A stretch of DNA of 64,000 nt, from contig JAXIVH010000013.1 of assembly GCA_036785325.1 (NCBI GenBank), positions 2,804,870 to 2,868,869 of the forward strand, in the 5' to 3' direction. The position numbers were made by a program, and so were the translations under genes. Of the stretch, positions 16,930-30,032 are shown piece after piece. This stretch comes from Urophycis tenuis (taxonomy: Eukaryota > Chordata > Actinopteri > Gadiformes > Phycidae). Under the pieces are notes generated by a model. It did no database searches. It was not told the origin of the DNA and worked only from the letters and a program-made list of their open reading frames with translations. Every line of letters begins with the position of its first letter. The stretch's first letter is position 1.

Positions 16930-19900
16930 TTATTTTAGAACAAGGAGTAGTGATCGAATTTGATGAGGGCTGAAATTCAGTTGGATTCCCTCTGAGGTCA
17001 TCTGTGCTGGCTGAGTGTGATCCGGTCGCTCCAGAAGATCACAGCTGAAAAAACAAAGAAGATGTTTCAGTGTCGTTACCAGGTAAGGTGTGGCGAGGCT
17101 CAATGTGGCCGCCCAACCGGCCCTCGTCGTACATCCAGTCCAACGGTGTCCTTCTACATCATGTAGTACTGATGATGGGCTGCCGTTTCTTCACACTATC
17201 CATTGGTGTCACAAGCACGTGCCCCCCCGTCATACAGGAGGGAACACTTACTGCCAAGCCCGCTGGAGGGGGAGGTCTGTACGCAGCACTGCTGTCACAC
17301 TGCTGCCGTGGGACTCGTACAAGCGGACCAGAAGAGTGCCTCTTGAGTCCTCAGCCTGGGGGAGTGACACAGCGGTTATAACGATGCATGAGACGATGTT
17401 GACATTAACATTGGTCGTGTTCACGGCAATCTATCTTGATCATCACTCAATGTATTTTTGTCCGTGTATTCAGTCTGGGCAGACACTAAAAGGTTGAAGC
17501 ATGAACGAGCCAACAAGAGCTCTGATGGCTTCCTGTCCAGCTAACAAAGAGGAGATGTATAATGATGGATGGAATGACTGCTTGAAAGGTTTTTAAGTGG
17601 CGTCTTTGAAGACCCTTAGGTGCAATCAAGAGGCCACTCAGGCGTAGACAATGGCCTTGATTGGTGGGCGGAGCTATGATTTAAATTTAGGGCGTTTAGC
17701 AGACGCTTTTGTCCAAAGCAACTTACAAAGAGTGCATTTGTCATAAGAAGGTGAAACATTACATTGCTGCTAATACAATAAAGTCACCAGAACAAGTTTC
17801 AAGCATTTCAATTGCTGGATTAACCATTGCTAGTATACAACATCTCTGACTAAGTGCCAAGTTACAAAGAGCGATCAAAGTGCCAAATTACAAAGAGCGA
17901 TTAAAGTGCCAGGACGTACAACAAATAAGAGCATGAGGGTAGGGTTATGCAGGGTTCAGGTGAACTCTGAACAAGTGGGTCTTGAGTCTCTTCCGGAAGA
18001 TGGGGAGTGACTCTGCATTCCTGACATTGGCAGAGACCTTGTTCCACCACTGCGGTGCTATGACTACAGGATTAGCATCTGAACAGATAAATTGCCAGTG
18101 TTGTTAGCATCAGCTTTAGTGTCGACCGGCCCTTATATATTGCATTGTGTATTGTAGCCATGTGTGTAACCCCTATCCCAGTCAGGACATCTACCAGACA
18201 CAGACGCTGTCCACGACCCAACACTCGACACTGCAGCCCTTCCAACCTGCTCTAACTATCTCTCTCTTTCTGCACTGACCTTAGAGTGATGGGCGGCCTC
18301 TAGAACTGCCAATCAGCGGTCAGGAAGGCAGACTCCATCTCGGCCTGTGCCTGCCTCCAGACCCTCCACTTCCTGGCCCTAACTGAAACCTGGATCACTC
18401 CAGACAGCACGGCCACTCCGGCTGCTCTCTCTACCGCCTACTCCTTCTCACACACCCCAAGACCTGGCTCCAGAACACTGCAGCACGCCTCGTGTTCAAC
18501 CCACGTGAACCCCCCCTCTTACAAGACCTCCACTGGCTTCCTGTAGTGGCTCGCATCAAATTCAAGACAATGCTACTGGCCTACAAAGCTGCCCCTACCT
18601 ACCTCCAAACATTACAGACAGACAGAAATACTTTAATGATCCCGGAGGGAAATTGCATTAGTGAAACACAACGCCCCTGCTCGAGCACTCCACTAAACTA
18701 CCACAGCTGGTCGACTTTTACCGCCATCACTAAAAGGAGGAAAAAGTCGGACAGCGAAATCACAACTCTTATCCGTTTTGGCACTGCAGTGGTGGAACGA
18801 GCTCCCTGCCAATATCAGCACTGCAGAGTCACTCCCCATCTTCTGGAAGAGACTCAAGACCCACTTGTTCAGAGTTCACCTGAACCCTGCATAACCCTAT
18901 TCGCATGCTCTTTCTATTTCTTGTATGCAGGGGCGGAGTGGCCATCGGGACGATCGGGAGTTCTCCTGGTCGACCAGCCGGCCAGTGAGGTCAGGTGGAC
19001 CAGCCCACGTTTAACGTGAGCGGCCGCGAGATGTGTGTTAGCCGGCCCTACGCATTATACTTCTGGGCTCTACCCTCCGCGAAAATCTCTAAGGGTATAC
19101 CATCAAATATACCCAATGTTCAATCAATATTTATACCACTTGCTTACTCTTTATATCTCACTCATGGTTACCCTACACAATCTATTCATTTTTGTGTAGC
19201 CTCTCTTAATTTAATTAATTATTCAGGCGATGATAAAAAAAACAAACTGCAGTTTCATTTCTTTGCTTGTTCTTGAATTAACGTAGAATGGAGCAAAGAC
19301 TCCTGGGATTGAAAAACAGATTGCAGGTCAAGTCTATTTTCGGAAATGTAGGGGGATATATGAACGGCCCCACGTCTAATGGCATGACCCTAAAGATACG
19401 TCAGACAGAGAAAGCGAGCAAGTTCGAGCGAAATATTTTGACAGTGAAAAGATTACGTGGTTATTGCTTGCTTGTTGTGGCATCATGGAAGGCAAGAAGA
19501 GAAAGGAGAAAGGAGCTGCTGAAAAGGACAGAATAAAGAAGAAGCGGATGCTGGAGAGGGATGCAGCTAAGTTCTCAAAAGTAACAGATTTATTCCGAAA
19601 CATGACATAATCTGGGTCTTCTTCATCTAGATTAAAAAAATAGATTTTGTATTTTAAAGTGACATGAATGTAGTTCGTGTTGTTGATATGTGGGAGAAAC
19701 AGGGGGGGGGGGGGGGGGGGTTGGGCCGGTGGTGGGCTGGTGGTGGGCCGGTGGTGGGCCGGTGGTGGGCCGGGCCGGTCAGAATTCTCCCGGTGGCTTT
19801 GAGTGCCCCACTACGCCCCTGCTTGTATGTCTTGGCACTTTAATCCCTCTTTGTAACTTGGCACTTTGATCGCTCTTTGTAACTTGGTACTTAGTCTGAG

Positions 19901-22164
19901 ATGTTGTATACTAGCAATGGTTAACCAACAATGAAATGTTTCACGTTCTGATGACAAATATACTCTTTTTAAGTCGCTCTGGCTAAAAGCGTCTCCTAAA
20001 TGCCCCAAATGTAAATGTAAATGTAACACATCTACCTGCTTGATGGTCTCCAGGACAACGGCCTTAGCGTCAACAGAGAAGGCACTCCATGGGGCTGCAT
20101 CAGTGCTGGTCTTGAAAAGCCTCAGAGGGAAGTTGAGGTTGTAAGCACTTTGGATGACTCCAGCTGCCTGAAAGGATCCTGCGAGACAGAACTCCAGTTC
20201 ACTTTAAGGATCTGAATCAATTAAGTTTATACATTCAAGAGATTGGGATTTGGTAGTGAGCTAGTGAGCAGGAGGTAAGGGTAGGCTTGCTTATGTCTTG
20301 AGTTATTATTTTGGAGTTATTATTGGCATGACCTCTCAACCAACATACTGGGCATGCATCGAGCTTTATTTGATTAGTGCCTCATAACCATCGCTGTGTC
20401 AAGGAAGAAAATGTAAAACACGACAAGGAGCATTTCAGCATTTCCATAAAACTACAAACTCCAACTTCAAATTCCACAAGTAGACCAAGAGCCTGACACA
20501 CGAGGATGTTACCATAAGCAGTGTTGTCATTGTATTGCAGTGATATTGGACAAAAGCGGCATTACACGCAACTTACCTGCATGTGGCATAATGGCGTATG
20601 TAAAGAGATGAGAGCCCATATCAGCGTTGGCATCAGGAGCCTTGGGTGCTCGAAGTCTAGAAAAGACATTGACCCGTCACTTCAGATGGAGCTCTATTCA
20701 CTTTAAACGTGGTTTGCTATGTCCTAATCAGCTGTGTTAAATATGATTTAATAGAATGATATGCAACCTTTATACCTTTAACTCCAAACCAAGATGGATT
20801 GTATTCAGCGCAGAGTAAATACAAGTGATGTTTGCTGACAAAGTAGTCTTGACTCAGGTGAAGAGTAACACTAATACTGATTACATGGTGGATGCAAGAG
20901 ACATACTGAAATGGCCCATTTAGTGCAATCAATGAATAGGTTGGTAATTGGTAATGCTGGTATGTGTAATGACTATGGAAAACTCACAGAGACAGAGTCA
21001 TGATGTTCTTATGGATGGAATAACCATATTTGCAGTCATTCAGCAGAGAAACTCCAAAGTTGTGTTCCGATAGATCTGCCCATTTGTGACCCCATACCTT
21101 TAAGTAGAACAAATTACACAAATGTTACAGCAGGAGAAGAAGAACATTTCATAACATGTCAACATGTTAAAATGAACGTGAAAATACAGTTTTGAGGTTG
21201 TGGTACATTGAGCATGTCAGATGTACCACAGATGCTCCAAAAAAAGAAAATAAAACTGTTGGATGGCCAATTATCCAACTTGCCACCTCAAAGGGCTTTG
21301 CTAAACATGAACAAATCCCTATGCACTCAAAGTGGAACCAGACTGCAGCCAGCCGTTCAGTGCCAGGCTTTGATCCCCACCAGCCACTGTAGGCTGGAAA
21401 GCCCCCGTCGTTCACCTCAAAGCGGGCCCAGTCCCAGGAGGTGTTCCTGTGTGTGGGCCTCTGCAGGTGGCCAAACTGGATCTCATACGTAGCGCTGGGG
21501 CTGCGCACGCGCACCGGAAACTCCACCTTCAGGAACTTATGTGATTCCGCCCACTCCACCTGCAGTGCAGCAACTGTTTAAAGTTGACCTTTCATCTCAA
21601 CTTCAATGGATAAACCTTTATTTCAAATCCAAACGGATGCATTGAACTTTAAATGATTGTGTTGTTCTCTATGAGGTGAAAGTTGAAATACAAAATGTAG
21701 TAGCGACCTGCAGCGCAGCTTACCTGCGTGTTAAACTTGAGGTAGGGACACATGGCGTCCAACACCACCTCCTGTGTGACGGTGCTGTTGGCGCTGATCC
21801 TGAGGGTGAAGCTGACGCTGCCCCGGAGGCCCCCAGAGGACACCACCTTCACAGGCTCCACCACCTCCGTCACTGGCTTCCTATAGGAGGCCCAAAGCTG
21901 GCGTTAAGAGTCCATCAGCGGCTATGCTTAGGAGCTGTCTGAAGAGTAGATGCTGGCACCTTGTCTGAAGGTGGTAGTCCATAACGTCCCAGGCGTCCCA
22001 GTACAGTGGCACATCATCAAACATGACTAACTGATTTCCATGGCAGCCGTCAGAGATGGCCTCTCTATAAATGTCAGGGTGTCAAGACAAATAATGAATA
22101 AGAGTCAATGGTGTGACAGCATGTACACACAAGGCAAGCACCCATTAAAATAATGATATATGGT

Positions 22165-22201
<37 letters not shown>

Positions 22202-25200
22202 GAAATAATACACTTAATCTTACTTGTTGTCAACCATCAAACACAGTGATGCCAAAGTGCCATTCTTGTTTATGATTGTTTTTAAAATTCCATTCTCCAT
22301 GAGGACAGTACCATCGGTCTGTGATGTCAGAGGGTTAACTGATCAGTGAACGTCATCATTTCGATAATCACTCTAACCAAAACAACCCCACTGAATCCTG
22401 TGTGAACACTGACCTGGACTGTGACGGACACTGGACTAACTGGTTGTGTGTCTTTCACAATGGCCCCGCCAATGCTCGGAGCGTTCACTAAAGCTGGAGC
22501 ACACAAGAGGGAGGGAGACTCATGCAGGCTGTACGGTGACAATGTACATTTCCGTTGTGAAACGTCGTAAACGTGAACATACCTAGCGACGGTTGACCGG
22601 CGCCATCTTGGACTTGGATGACTTCATTACGCTCCCAGGGTAGGGAGTTGAACACAGCGGAGACATCACACTTCTGTTCCTTTGATCCGAGATGTCTACA
22701 GGCATTGTGCAGAAGGCTGCTGCCAGTGGTGAGGATCTCTAAAATGGATGAACGATGGCATTTCTTCCTTTAACAGATGCCCAAAATGGGTGCCGTTGTG
22801 GTGAAACCCATGCCAAACTCGTTTCTGAAACAATGTACCTTGGTAATATCTGAGCGCATCGTCTACCACCATCTCAATACAGCTACCGGGAATCACATCA
22901 TGGAACTGGTTGAGAAGAAGTAGTCTGCAAGATGAACAAAGAAACTTGGTTGGCTGCAGTCACAGTCAGTCAGTAGCAGTCACAAAAGGTCCAGTGATTC
23001 ATGGGAGCACATGATTCTCTAGAAACTGACTGTGGGCGAAAGGGTCCCAAACTGGACACCTGCTTTCCACCTTCATGGTGGAGGAATGTCCTTTTTACCA
23101 GTCCACCTCTCAATGCTCCAAAATAAAAATCTGAAGCAACAATAATAATAACAATAATAACAACAATAATAACAACAACAACAACAAAACAAGTAATAAT
23201 TAACCCATAAGAACCCATGGTGACACGAATGTAACAAACAATTTAAATGTCCTAAAATCTTTCTTATACAGCTTTGTGCTTGACTTTAACTCATTGAGTG
23301 CCTAAGTGACATATACTAAACATTTTGGTGTGGTTGTGATGTCACAGTCATGTGACTGTCCCAGGATATGACTTCCCCTAAGAGGCAGTGTTTCGTATTT
23401 TTATTCAGTTTGTATATTTTGTAACAGAAAGCAAATCTTTAAAAAAAAGTGGTACTAAGCAGAAAAAAACTTTATTAAGTTGAGTTATTTTCAAATAAGG
23501 AATACATTTACCATAAATGCCCAATGTAATGTATGTCACATCACAGATTAAGTGGAAGTATTTAAGAACAAACATCTGAAATGTGTTCTGTGTTCCACTT
23601 GGTCTGTGGTATATCCCCATCACTTCCCTTTAAGCAGAAATTGGTCTGGGTTCTTAAGGGTTAATGTAAACGTAAGATCACTTAATGTCACAACTCTTAT
23701 CCGTTTTGGCACTGCAGTGGTGGAACGAGCTCCCTGCCAATATCAGGACTGCAGTCACTCCCCACCTTCCGGAAGAGACTCAAGACTCACTTTACCTTAC
23801 ATAACATCCATCGTCTTTACAAAAAAAAAAAAAAAATTTTTTTTTTTTTAAAACCTACCCTCATGCTCTTGTATGTTGTATGTCTTGGCACTTTGTAACT
23901 TGGCACTTAGTCAGAGATGTTGTATACTAACAATGGTTAACCTAGCAATTGAAATGCTTGAAACTTGTTCTGATGACTTTCTTGCTATATTAGTAGCAAT
24001 GAAATGTTTCACCATGTTATGCAAAATGTACTCTTTGTAAGTCGCCTTGGTTAAAAGCGTCTGCTAAATGCCCTCAATGTAAATGTGAATGTAATGTTGA
24101 AGCAGCTCCTTCCGTTCTGTATGGAGGTCCCGTGGCGTGCTGTTACCTCCAGAGCTGCTGCAGCTGATCCGCGGGGTACTGAAACTCCTGGTCCCGCCAC
24201 AGGGCCAAGCTGCTGGCCACCTCAACGTCATGCAGCAGAGACTCGCACTGCCGGTTTCCTCGCTTTATCTACAAGCATTTACATCAACAATGATTTCAAT
24301 ACTGCCCGTGGTGTTAAACTTTAAAATGACATCACAGGTCTACCACCTAGCCTCTCCTGGCTTCACTAAAATATCAGTTACAACATCATTTGGGACAGCC
24401 AATAGCTGCGCGATGTGCTCTTCTGCAGAAACCTTCTGCAGGCATTCTGGCAAATCCTATTGATAACCATATAACTTTCACTACATTCATATTGATTAGA
24501 CTGAGTTTTCAGTGAAGCCAGGACAGTAACGAAGCTTTCATCAGCGAGCGCTATGGTGCTTCAGGCTGCGAGTGGCTCAGGTAGCTCACCTGGGCCTGGG
24601 TGGTGTAGGTGCCGTTGTGAAGCTCCAGGAACAACTCTCCAGACCACGTACACAGCAGGGCTGAGTCAGCCAGCAGCTCAGAGAACAACTGGTCAGGAGT
24701 GGACATTCGGACCCTGGGAAACATGGGGTCAAATGATACACACAATGACCAAGCAAAGCAGTGACCAAAGCCATTCCATTGTGGTAAGCAGACTGGGTGG
24801 GACTCTGTGTTCTGAGTCAGAGGGTGATGAAGGGAGGGACAGGAACTGACTTTGGAAGACCGTCTGTGTCCCGAACACGCGTCAGCCTGTCCAACATCAG
24901 CTGTGTGGGCCCACCGCCGCCATCGCCGAAACCAAACAGAGCTGCACTGTGATTGGCTCTGCCTTTATCCTTGTTATTCCTCACAGTGTTAACCAGCTAG
25001 GTGTGCGGGGGTGAGAGCGACAGAGCCAGAAGGTAAACAAACCGTCTGAAATGCTTGCCTCAATGATAACCACCAATCCCCAATTAAACATACTGAAATA
25101 GCTTACTTCATCGACCCTGCCCTTCATTTCGTAAGAGTTTCCTGGCGGGAAGTGGGTGAGGACTTGGGAGCCGTCTAGACCTTCCCAATAAAAGGTGTTG

Positions 25201-28200
25201 TGCTGAAGGGGATAAACAGATGCATCAGTGTGTGGCAGGTTTCAAATAGGTGTAGTTTTTGTTGTTGTTTAATTTACCTCTTTTTCAGGCCTTGATTTGA
25301 ATTTAAAATGAAAGACTTTTCCAAATTATTTGAATACCTCTGTCAAGGAAAAGGCTTCTCAAGCAGGAAGGGACCAAGTTAACGTTTGGCCCTTTGGCCC
25401 TGTTGGCCTGCCTGTAGGGGAGATACTCACAGGGAATGTGTTGACCAGGTTCCAACTCAGCTTTTGGGTGAGGAAGCAGGAGATGCCGCTGCCCTGCATT
25501 ATCTGAGGGAGTTGTGCTGAGTAACCAAAGGTATCTGGCAGCCAGAACTGAAGGGCAAAGGGATTTATCCTCAGACACACACACACATCCTCTGTTTGAG
25601 CATGTGTGTGTCAGACAGCACACATCCTCTGTTTGAACACAGCGGGGCAGTCTGAAACAGTGGCAGGTGTAAGTGCGTCACCTCTTTGCAGTAGATTCCA
25701 AACTCCTGATGAAAGAATCGCTGGCCCTCCAGGAACTGCCTGACCATAGACTCACCAGACGGAAGATTCCCATCCTTTGGAAAATAGGAATTCCTGTATT
25801 AGACATGTACTGCATCAGTGTGTCCTGCACTTTCTGCTGAGCTCCCCTGCGTCCCCACACCTCCGACACTAATGTGCACGAGGCGCTTGGTTTCTTTGCC
25901 GAATGTCATTCAAAAATGACACGCCGCTGCCTGTTTGCATCTTAAGTGTGCTTTCAAACAATCAGAGACAACCCAAGGTCACCGAGGTCGTAAATCACCG
26001 CAGTGACTTACTCTCTGAGGGGCTCATAAAGAGCCAACTGTCTAATGAAGAGGCAGAGGCCTGCTTAGTTTATAGACAATGCTTGCCATTTCCACCCATG
26101 TGCCTCCGACCGGAATGAATTGGCCTTTCTTGACGTAATGCTGAATCTGGCTGTAGAGCCCTGGGTACCAGCTCTTCACCCACTGGAACTGCTGGGCCTG
26201 GATAGCAGTTGAAACAGAAAGAGCGACAGTTGAAGCTATGCTCTTTTGTAATGGCATGAAGTAACTGGTGGTATGCAGACAAATCTTCTGAAGATGACAT
26301 CGTTGTATAGAAATGCACTACCTGAGAGCACGTGAACACAAAGTCTGGATTCTTCTCCATGAGACGCACCACCGTCACCCAGCTTCGACCACATTTGCGG
26401 ATGGTCTCTTCGTAAGGCCATAGCCACGCTGCAGATAAACCACCATTGTAACTCTCTCATTGATTTAAAGGGATTTGCCAAGACTGTATTATGGGTCCAA
26501 TGACATCTTCCACTAGACAGATGAGTTCAGACCTGAGTCGATGTGGCAGTGGCCCATGGCGTGGACTGTGTGTTGGCTGTCTCCGTTCCGCTGTGTGAAG
26601 AAGCTCTGGGCCAGACTGCGGGCTTTGGAGAAAGAGTCCGGCTGGGCAGGATCACAGAGGTTCACCATCTCGTTGACGGTGAACAGGGCTTGGTAACCAC
26701 GCTGCTCTCCTTCTCCCAGTTGCTACAGGACAGGCAGGACACAACGAGCACAGAGCAGCCGATATCGGTCTCTAAGTAGATTGACTTGGCATTTGGTATG
26801 CTGGACTAATGAGCTTCTTGGGAGTCTACCTTCACGATGTCAATCAGCATCTCAAAATCGGTGAGCATCTCCCTGACATCTCGGCGGAGCACCACCAGCT
26901 CAGCCTTCTGGACAGAGTACTTCCTGTTGGGATCTGGAGCTGCGATCATGGACCCCTGACCAGCGCCGAATAGTCCATTACAGGCCATCTCCACATAGAG
27001 GGTGACACTACCACAAAGAAACAAAACCAGTATGTTGCTGTGACTGGAAGCTAGGCTACTGGAAGCTAGGCTAAATCCTGTTTTCAGCCAGAGACAAAGA
27101 GTGAAGGGCTTGCACATGGTGAAGTTACATTGAAACTACCTGTCATGAAAGCATTGGAATGTTATTGTGTTGGAAGTCATTTTTACTACTCCTTTTTTGA
27201 AGTAATTTACCATGAAATTATTTGTCATTATTGGAAGATATTGTTTGAAAACGCCAGTGTGTCTCAGGTGAGAGACGTGGCAAAACAAAGTTTTCATTAG
27301 CCTAGGTTACGGTATATTTACGTTGATTTAGGATTTACAATACTACATGTCTTATCGCAAACAATGTACATGCCCTTTTCTGATTATGAGACCTCTCACC
27401 TGTGTTGATCTTCATCTCCCAGACACTCAGACAGGATGTAACTTGTCTTTTCACCCTCTTTAGTTAAGCCCTGTGTAAAAGAATTTGAAATTAAGTCCAG
27501 TGTATCATTTCGCCATAATAAAGCACTTTTGTTTAGAATATGTGATTTGGAGCCACCGGTGGACAGTCTGTGTACTGCAGATCTGCTGCGTTGTTTCTGT
27601 GCTTTTATTATACCTGGTCAGAGAAGTAGTATGCTCTGCATTGGGTAGGTACACGGTAATAAGCAATCCCCTCTGTGTATTAGGTTTTATAATAACAAAA
27701 TGATGTTTAAGTTGAACATTTGAACAAAAAAACCGACGTATAACATGTATCATATTACTTCCTGTACAGTGTGATGATCTGGTTGCATTTGAATGTACTT
27801 TTGTTTGTTAAAGTTTGTTAGGCCACAGTTAATGTTTTCTGGCGATGCGGTTATGCATACCGGGTAGCTGCGAAAAGCAAGTGTCCATGCTTTCATTGTA
27901 GCCTGTGTAATACAATGCAGTTCTTTTATTTTGCTCATGCAGATGCTGAGACATGTCCATCTATGCCTGAAGGCTCGATTTGTTTCATTTTTAAAGGTAT
28001 GTTGCTCCAAACATGAAATGTAAATAGTTCATGATGAAGTGCTATAACTTCATGTAAAAGTATCAGAGAAAAGCTGCATGCTCTGCATTGGATGCTGAGA
28101 GACATGTCCATATATAGCCTACCTGAAGGCTTGATTTTGTTTTATTTTTCAAAGGAATAAATCCAAGTACAATTCCACAACGCCTCATCCCTGACTGCTT

Positions 28201-28258
28201 TACAACCGTTACATCTGCAAGTCGTCTTTACATGTCACCATTGAACTCTACAGAGATA

Positions 28259-28320
<62 letters not shown>

Positions 28321-28342
28321 CGTGTGTGTGTGTGTGTGTGTG

Positions 28343-28384
<42 letters not shown>

Positions 28385-28999
28385 ACCTACCTGGACGGGT
28401 TGCTCATCCCTCCACACCATGGCTTCTCCATCACTCTCCCACAGAAGATGGACCTCCTTCCCGCTCCAGGTTTCGGGTATTCTCAATGTCACTTTGAACC
28501 AACAAGTGCACCATCTAAAAGAGATGTTGTTGAAAACCTAATTACTTTATCCGTGCAGCAGTCGTTTTTAGAGAGGGCAATAAGTAATTTATAGATGACT
28601 TACGTTGGTCCAAAGGTATCGCCAATCCGATAAGGTGTAAAGCTCTGACTGGCAGCTTCCAAGAATGGAATTCGTTTAGAAGACAGGAATGACGAAATAG
28701 ATTCCAGTGGATATGTGTCCCCATATAGTCTGCAGAAAAAAATAAATTAGGATAAAACCTATCATTATTGTGCAGTCCATGCATTCAACATAATGGGTGT
28801 AATTTGGATTATCGTCCAGCGTTGTGCTCAGATGATCACATCAATAATATTCTGCAGCAAATAAAGAGTGATGAGACACGAATACAATATAACCATACCG
28901 TCCCCGGAGATTGCAGTCAGTAAAATAAATGTCTGATATGAACTTTTCTGCTCTCTCTAACAGAGTTCTTCTGTTCTTTAGGACAGGTTGGTGATACAT
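16930..28999 (-). CDS. man2c1: Cytosolic alpha-mannosidase class 2C member 1
   Basis: Glycoside hydrolase family 38 enzyme that trims free oligomannosides in the cytosol. 26 exons on the minus strand, from 28899-28999 (ATG at 28999) to 16930-17044: 28604-28729, 28391-28514, 27400-27470, 26830-27007, 26533-26722, 26322-26428, 26087-26197, 25682-25774, 25431-25547, 25107-25202, 24851-24996, 24590-24713, 24147-24268, 22839-22924, 22583-22738, 22414-22493, 22224-22318, 21960-22064, 21724-21880, 21416-21559, 20988-21097, 20577-20656, 20036-20178, 17252-17355. The sum is 3081 nt, 1026 residues (human 1040). Zinc-site residues appear in GHCHIDSAWLWP, and the nucleophile segment reads GGTWVEMDGNLPSGE. 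FWLPDTFGYSAQLPQIM, FGFGDGGGGPT and LYWDAWDVMDYHL are family hallmarks. No signal peptide is seen. Intron 8 uses a GC donor. Confidence 0.96.
17684..18075 (-). repeat. LINE 3' end, minus orientation, in man2c1 intron 24
   Basis: Begins TTTAGGGCGTTTAGCAGACG and TTTTGTCCAAAGCAACTTAC, then runs through the reversed coding end (CTTGAGTCTCTTCCGGAAGATGG, read in pieces) to about 18075. It is the reverse complement of the copies at 18770-20028 and 23688-24095. Confidence 0.75.
18928..19821 (+). mobile_element. Non-autonomous hAT element with 8-bp TSD
   Basis: Ends are CAGGGGCGGAGTGG and CCACTACGCCCCTG, inverted with one mismatch. They are flanked by a perfect 8-bp direct repeat CTTGTATG (18920-18927 and 19822-19829), the hallmark of hAT. 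The interior holds a 41-codon frame resembling the basic N-terminus of hAT transposases, a G run (about 19704-19720), and four tandem GGGCCGGTGGTG units (about 19723-19775). There is no transposase catalytic domain, so movement would need a helper. Confidence 0.88.
19485..19610 (+). pseudogene. Relic N-terminus of a hAT transposase (41 codons)
   Basis: Short frame starting MEGKKRKEKGAAEKDR and ending SKVTDLFRNMT. The Lys/Arg-rich start followed by a DLF motif resembles the segment preceding the TTF-type zinc finger in one hAT branch. It is followed at once by stop and non-coding sequence, so it is a truncated remnant. Family placement is by eye only. Confidence 0.5.
22169..22201. repeat. (ATA)n microsatellite
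   Basis: About 11 ATA units in a man2c1 intron. A related AT/CAA-rich stretch lies at about 23138-23190. Confidence 0.85.
23688..24095 (+). repeat. LINE 3' end, plus orientation, in man2c1 intron 14
   Basis: Starts ACAACTCTTATCCGTTTTGG like the copy at 18770. It contains the same GGTGGAACGAGCTCCCTGCC stretch, an A14/T-rich insert at 23820-23850, and ends GTCGCCTTGGTTAAAAGC, GTCTGCTAAATGCC, then AATGTAAATGTGAATG. It lies antisense to man2c1. Confidence 0.75.
28259..28382. repeat. Compound (GT)n microsatellite with two GACGTGTG interruptions
   Basis: About 120 bp of GT repeats broken twice by GACGTG, just inside the man2c1 intron after exon 28391-28514. It gives the spurious Cys-Val and Thr-His frames here. 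Confidence 0.9.
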
Positions 29000-30032
29000 G
29001 ATGAGCTAGTGCTACCTGGCTCACAGCGCTGAGATCACGTAGTACCTATGGATACTCGAATAGGACAAATGTTTAGAAAACGCGATTTAAGAAACACTTG
29101 TTTTTCTCTTTTAATTTCCTGAAGTTCTACAAAAAATGAGAACGTATATTTTGCGTCGAAATTAGTATTTGACTATTCCTACGGCATGCGTTTGTAAAGT
29201 TGCCTTCGACTTTAAATGCTTTGATTTGTAATTTATAATCACTCAATCCGGAAGAATGGTGCCGCTATTTATGTAATGGCATAAAACTGCCGCAAGATGT
29301 CTGTGCTCCATCAATTGTTCGTTTCGACTGGCGTTGACCGTTCAGAAATAAATAAACAAATAAATACATAAATAAAAAAGGATGTGTGTGCGGATTATTT
29401 AACATTAGCTCACACATCGTATACAGTTTTTTTTTTTTGTAGTTTAGCTTACTATTTCATTATAAGTAGCTATTTGCCAAGCATCATGTCAAAATAGGGC
29501 AAAAGTGCAGGTTTGTTTAACCATTATGTTTTATTATTAGATTCTTCATTACATATTTATTCACACATATTTTACACACATTACTGAGATTATAGGATAA
29601 AACATAAATTAATTATTGTGACATCTACACAAACATAGTTTACAAGGACATCACTGTATTGCTGTACATAGGCATAGACATAAGGATAGATCATTTTAAT
29701 TGTATTTCAAAATATGGTCACAGGACACATGATTCTAAAACTGGAGAGCATCAAGCAGTAATAACAAGCAGTACATTTGACGGAATAAAACAGTGTGGAT
29801 GAAATGCATTTGCTCAATCATTTGCATCTCCTCCCAATATGCAGTACATCGAGCCAAACAAGGAATGTCAGACATCCTCCCGAGACATCTCCACGAGCAC
29901 AGCCCAGCACCAGCACCATGCTGATGGCAAGATAGCGGGCTCCATCTACAGGGGGGGATGTGGTGGGCCAGAGGTCACAGCGCTGCCAGGGGAGGGGGAG
30001 GAGATCTTGTGATCTGGGCTGGCATGACCCCC
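29000..30032. other. man2c1 upstream / ca12 downstream interval
   Basis: AT-rich. It should hold the man2c1 promoter and first untranslated sequence (near 29000-29400) and the ca12 3' UTR. Several TTTATT/TTTATA stretches (for example about 29510-29545) could serve as minus-strand poly(A) signals. No additional coding sequence was recognised. Confidence 0.4.

Larger units (their letters stand above)
18130..20028 (+). mobile_element. Internally deleted LINE copy with nested hAT insertion
   Basis: Starts with an endonuclease-domain remnant (LALTETWITPDSTATPAA, about 18375-18430). It jumps within a few codons to the C-terminal reverse-transcriptase region (LHWLPVVARIKFKTMLLAYKA, about 18528-18590). 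It continues through a diverged end with GGTGGAACGAGCTCCCTGCC (about 18790) and the 3' UTR, finishing in AAATGTAAATGTAAATGTAAC at 20028. The catalytic middle is absent. A 894-bp hAT element interrupts it at 18928-19821. The 3' end stops about 2 bp before the intron-24 donor sequence of man2c1 (20030-20035). Confidence 0.7.

Noticed and set aside
17070..17497. Plus-strand frames of 103 and 135 residues
   Set aside because: Antisense shadows of the last two man2c1 exons.
28263..28541. Open frames rich in Cys-Val or Thr-His (also at 41248-41644, 50872-51516, 61301-62300 and the first residues of 12977-13603)
   Set aside because: They are translations of (GT)n/(CA)n/(GA)n microsatellites.
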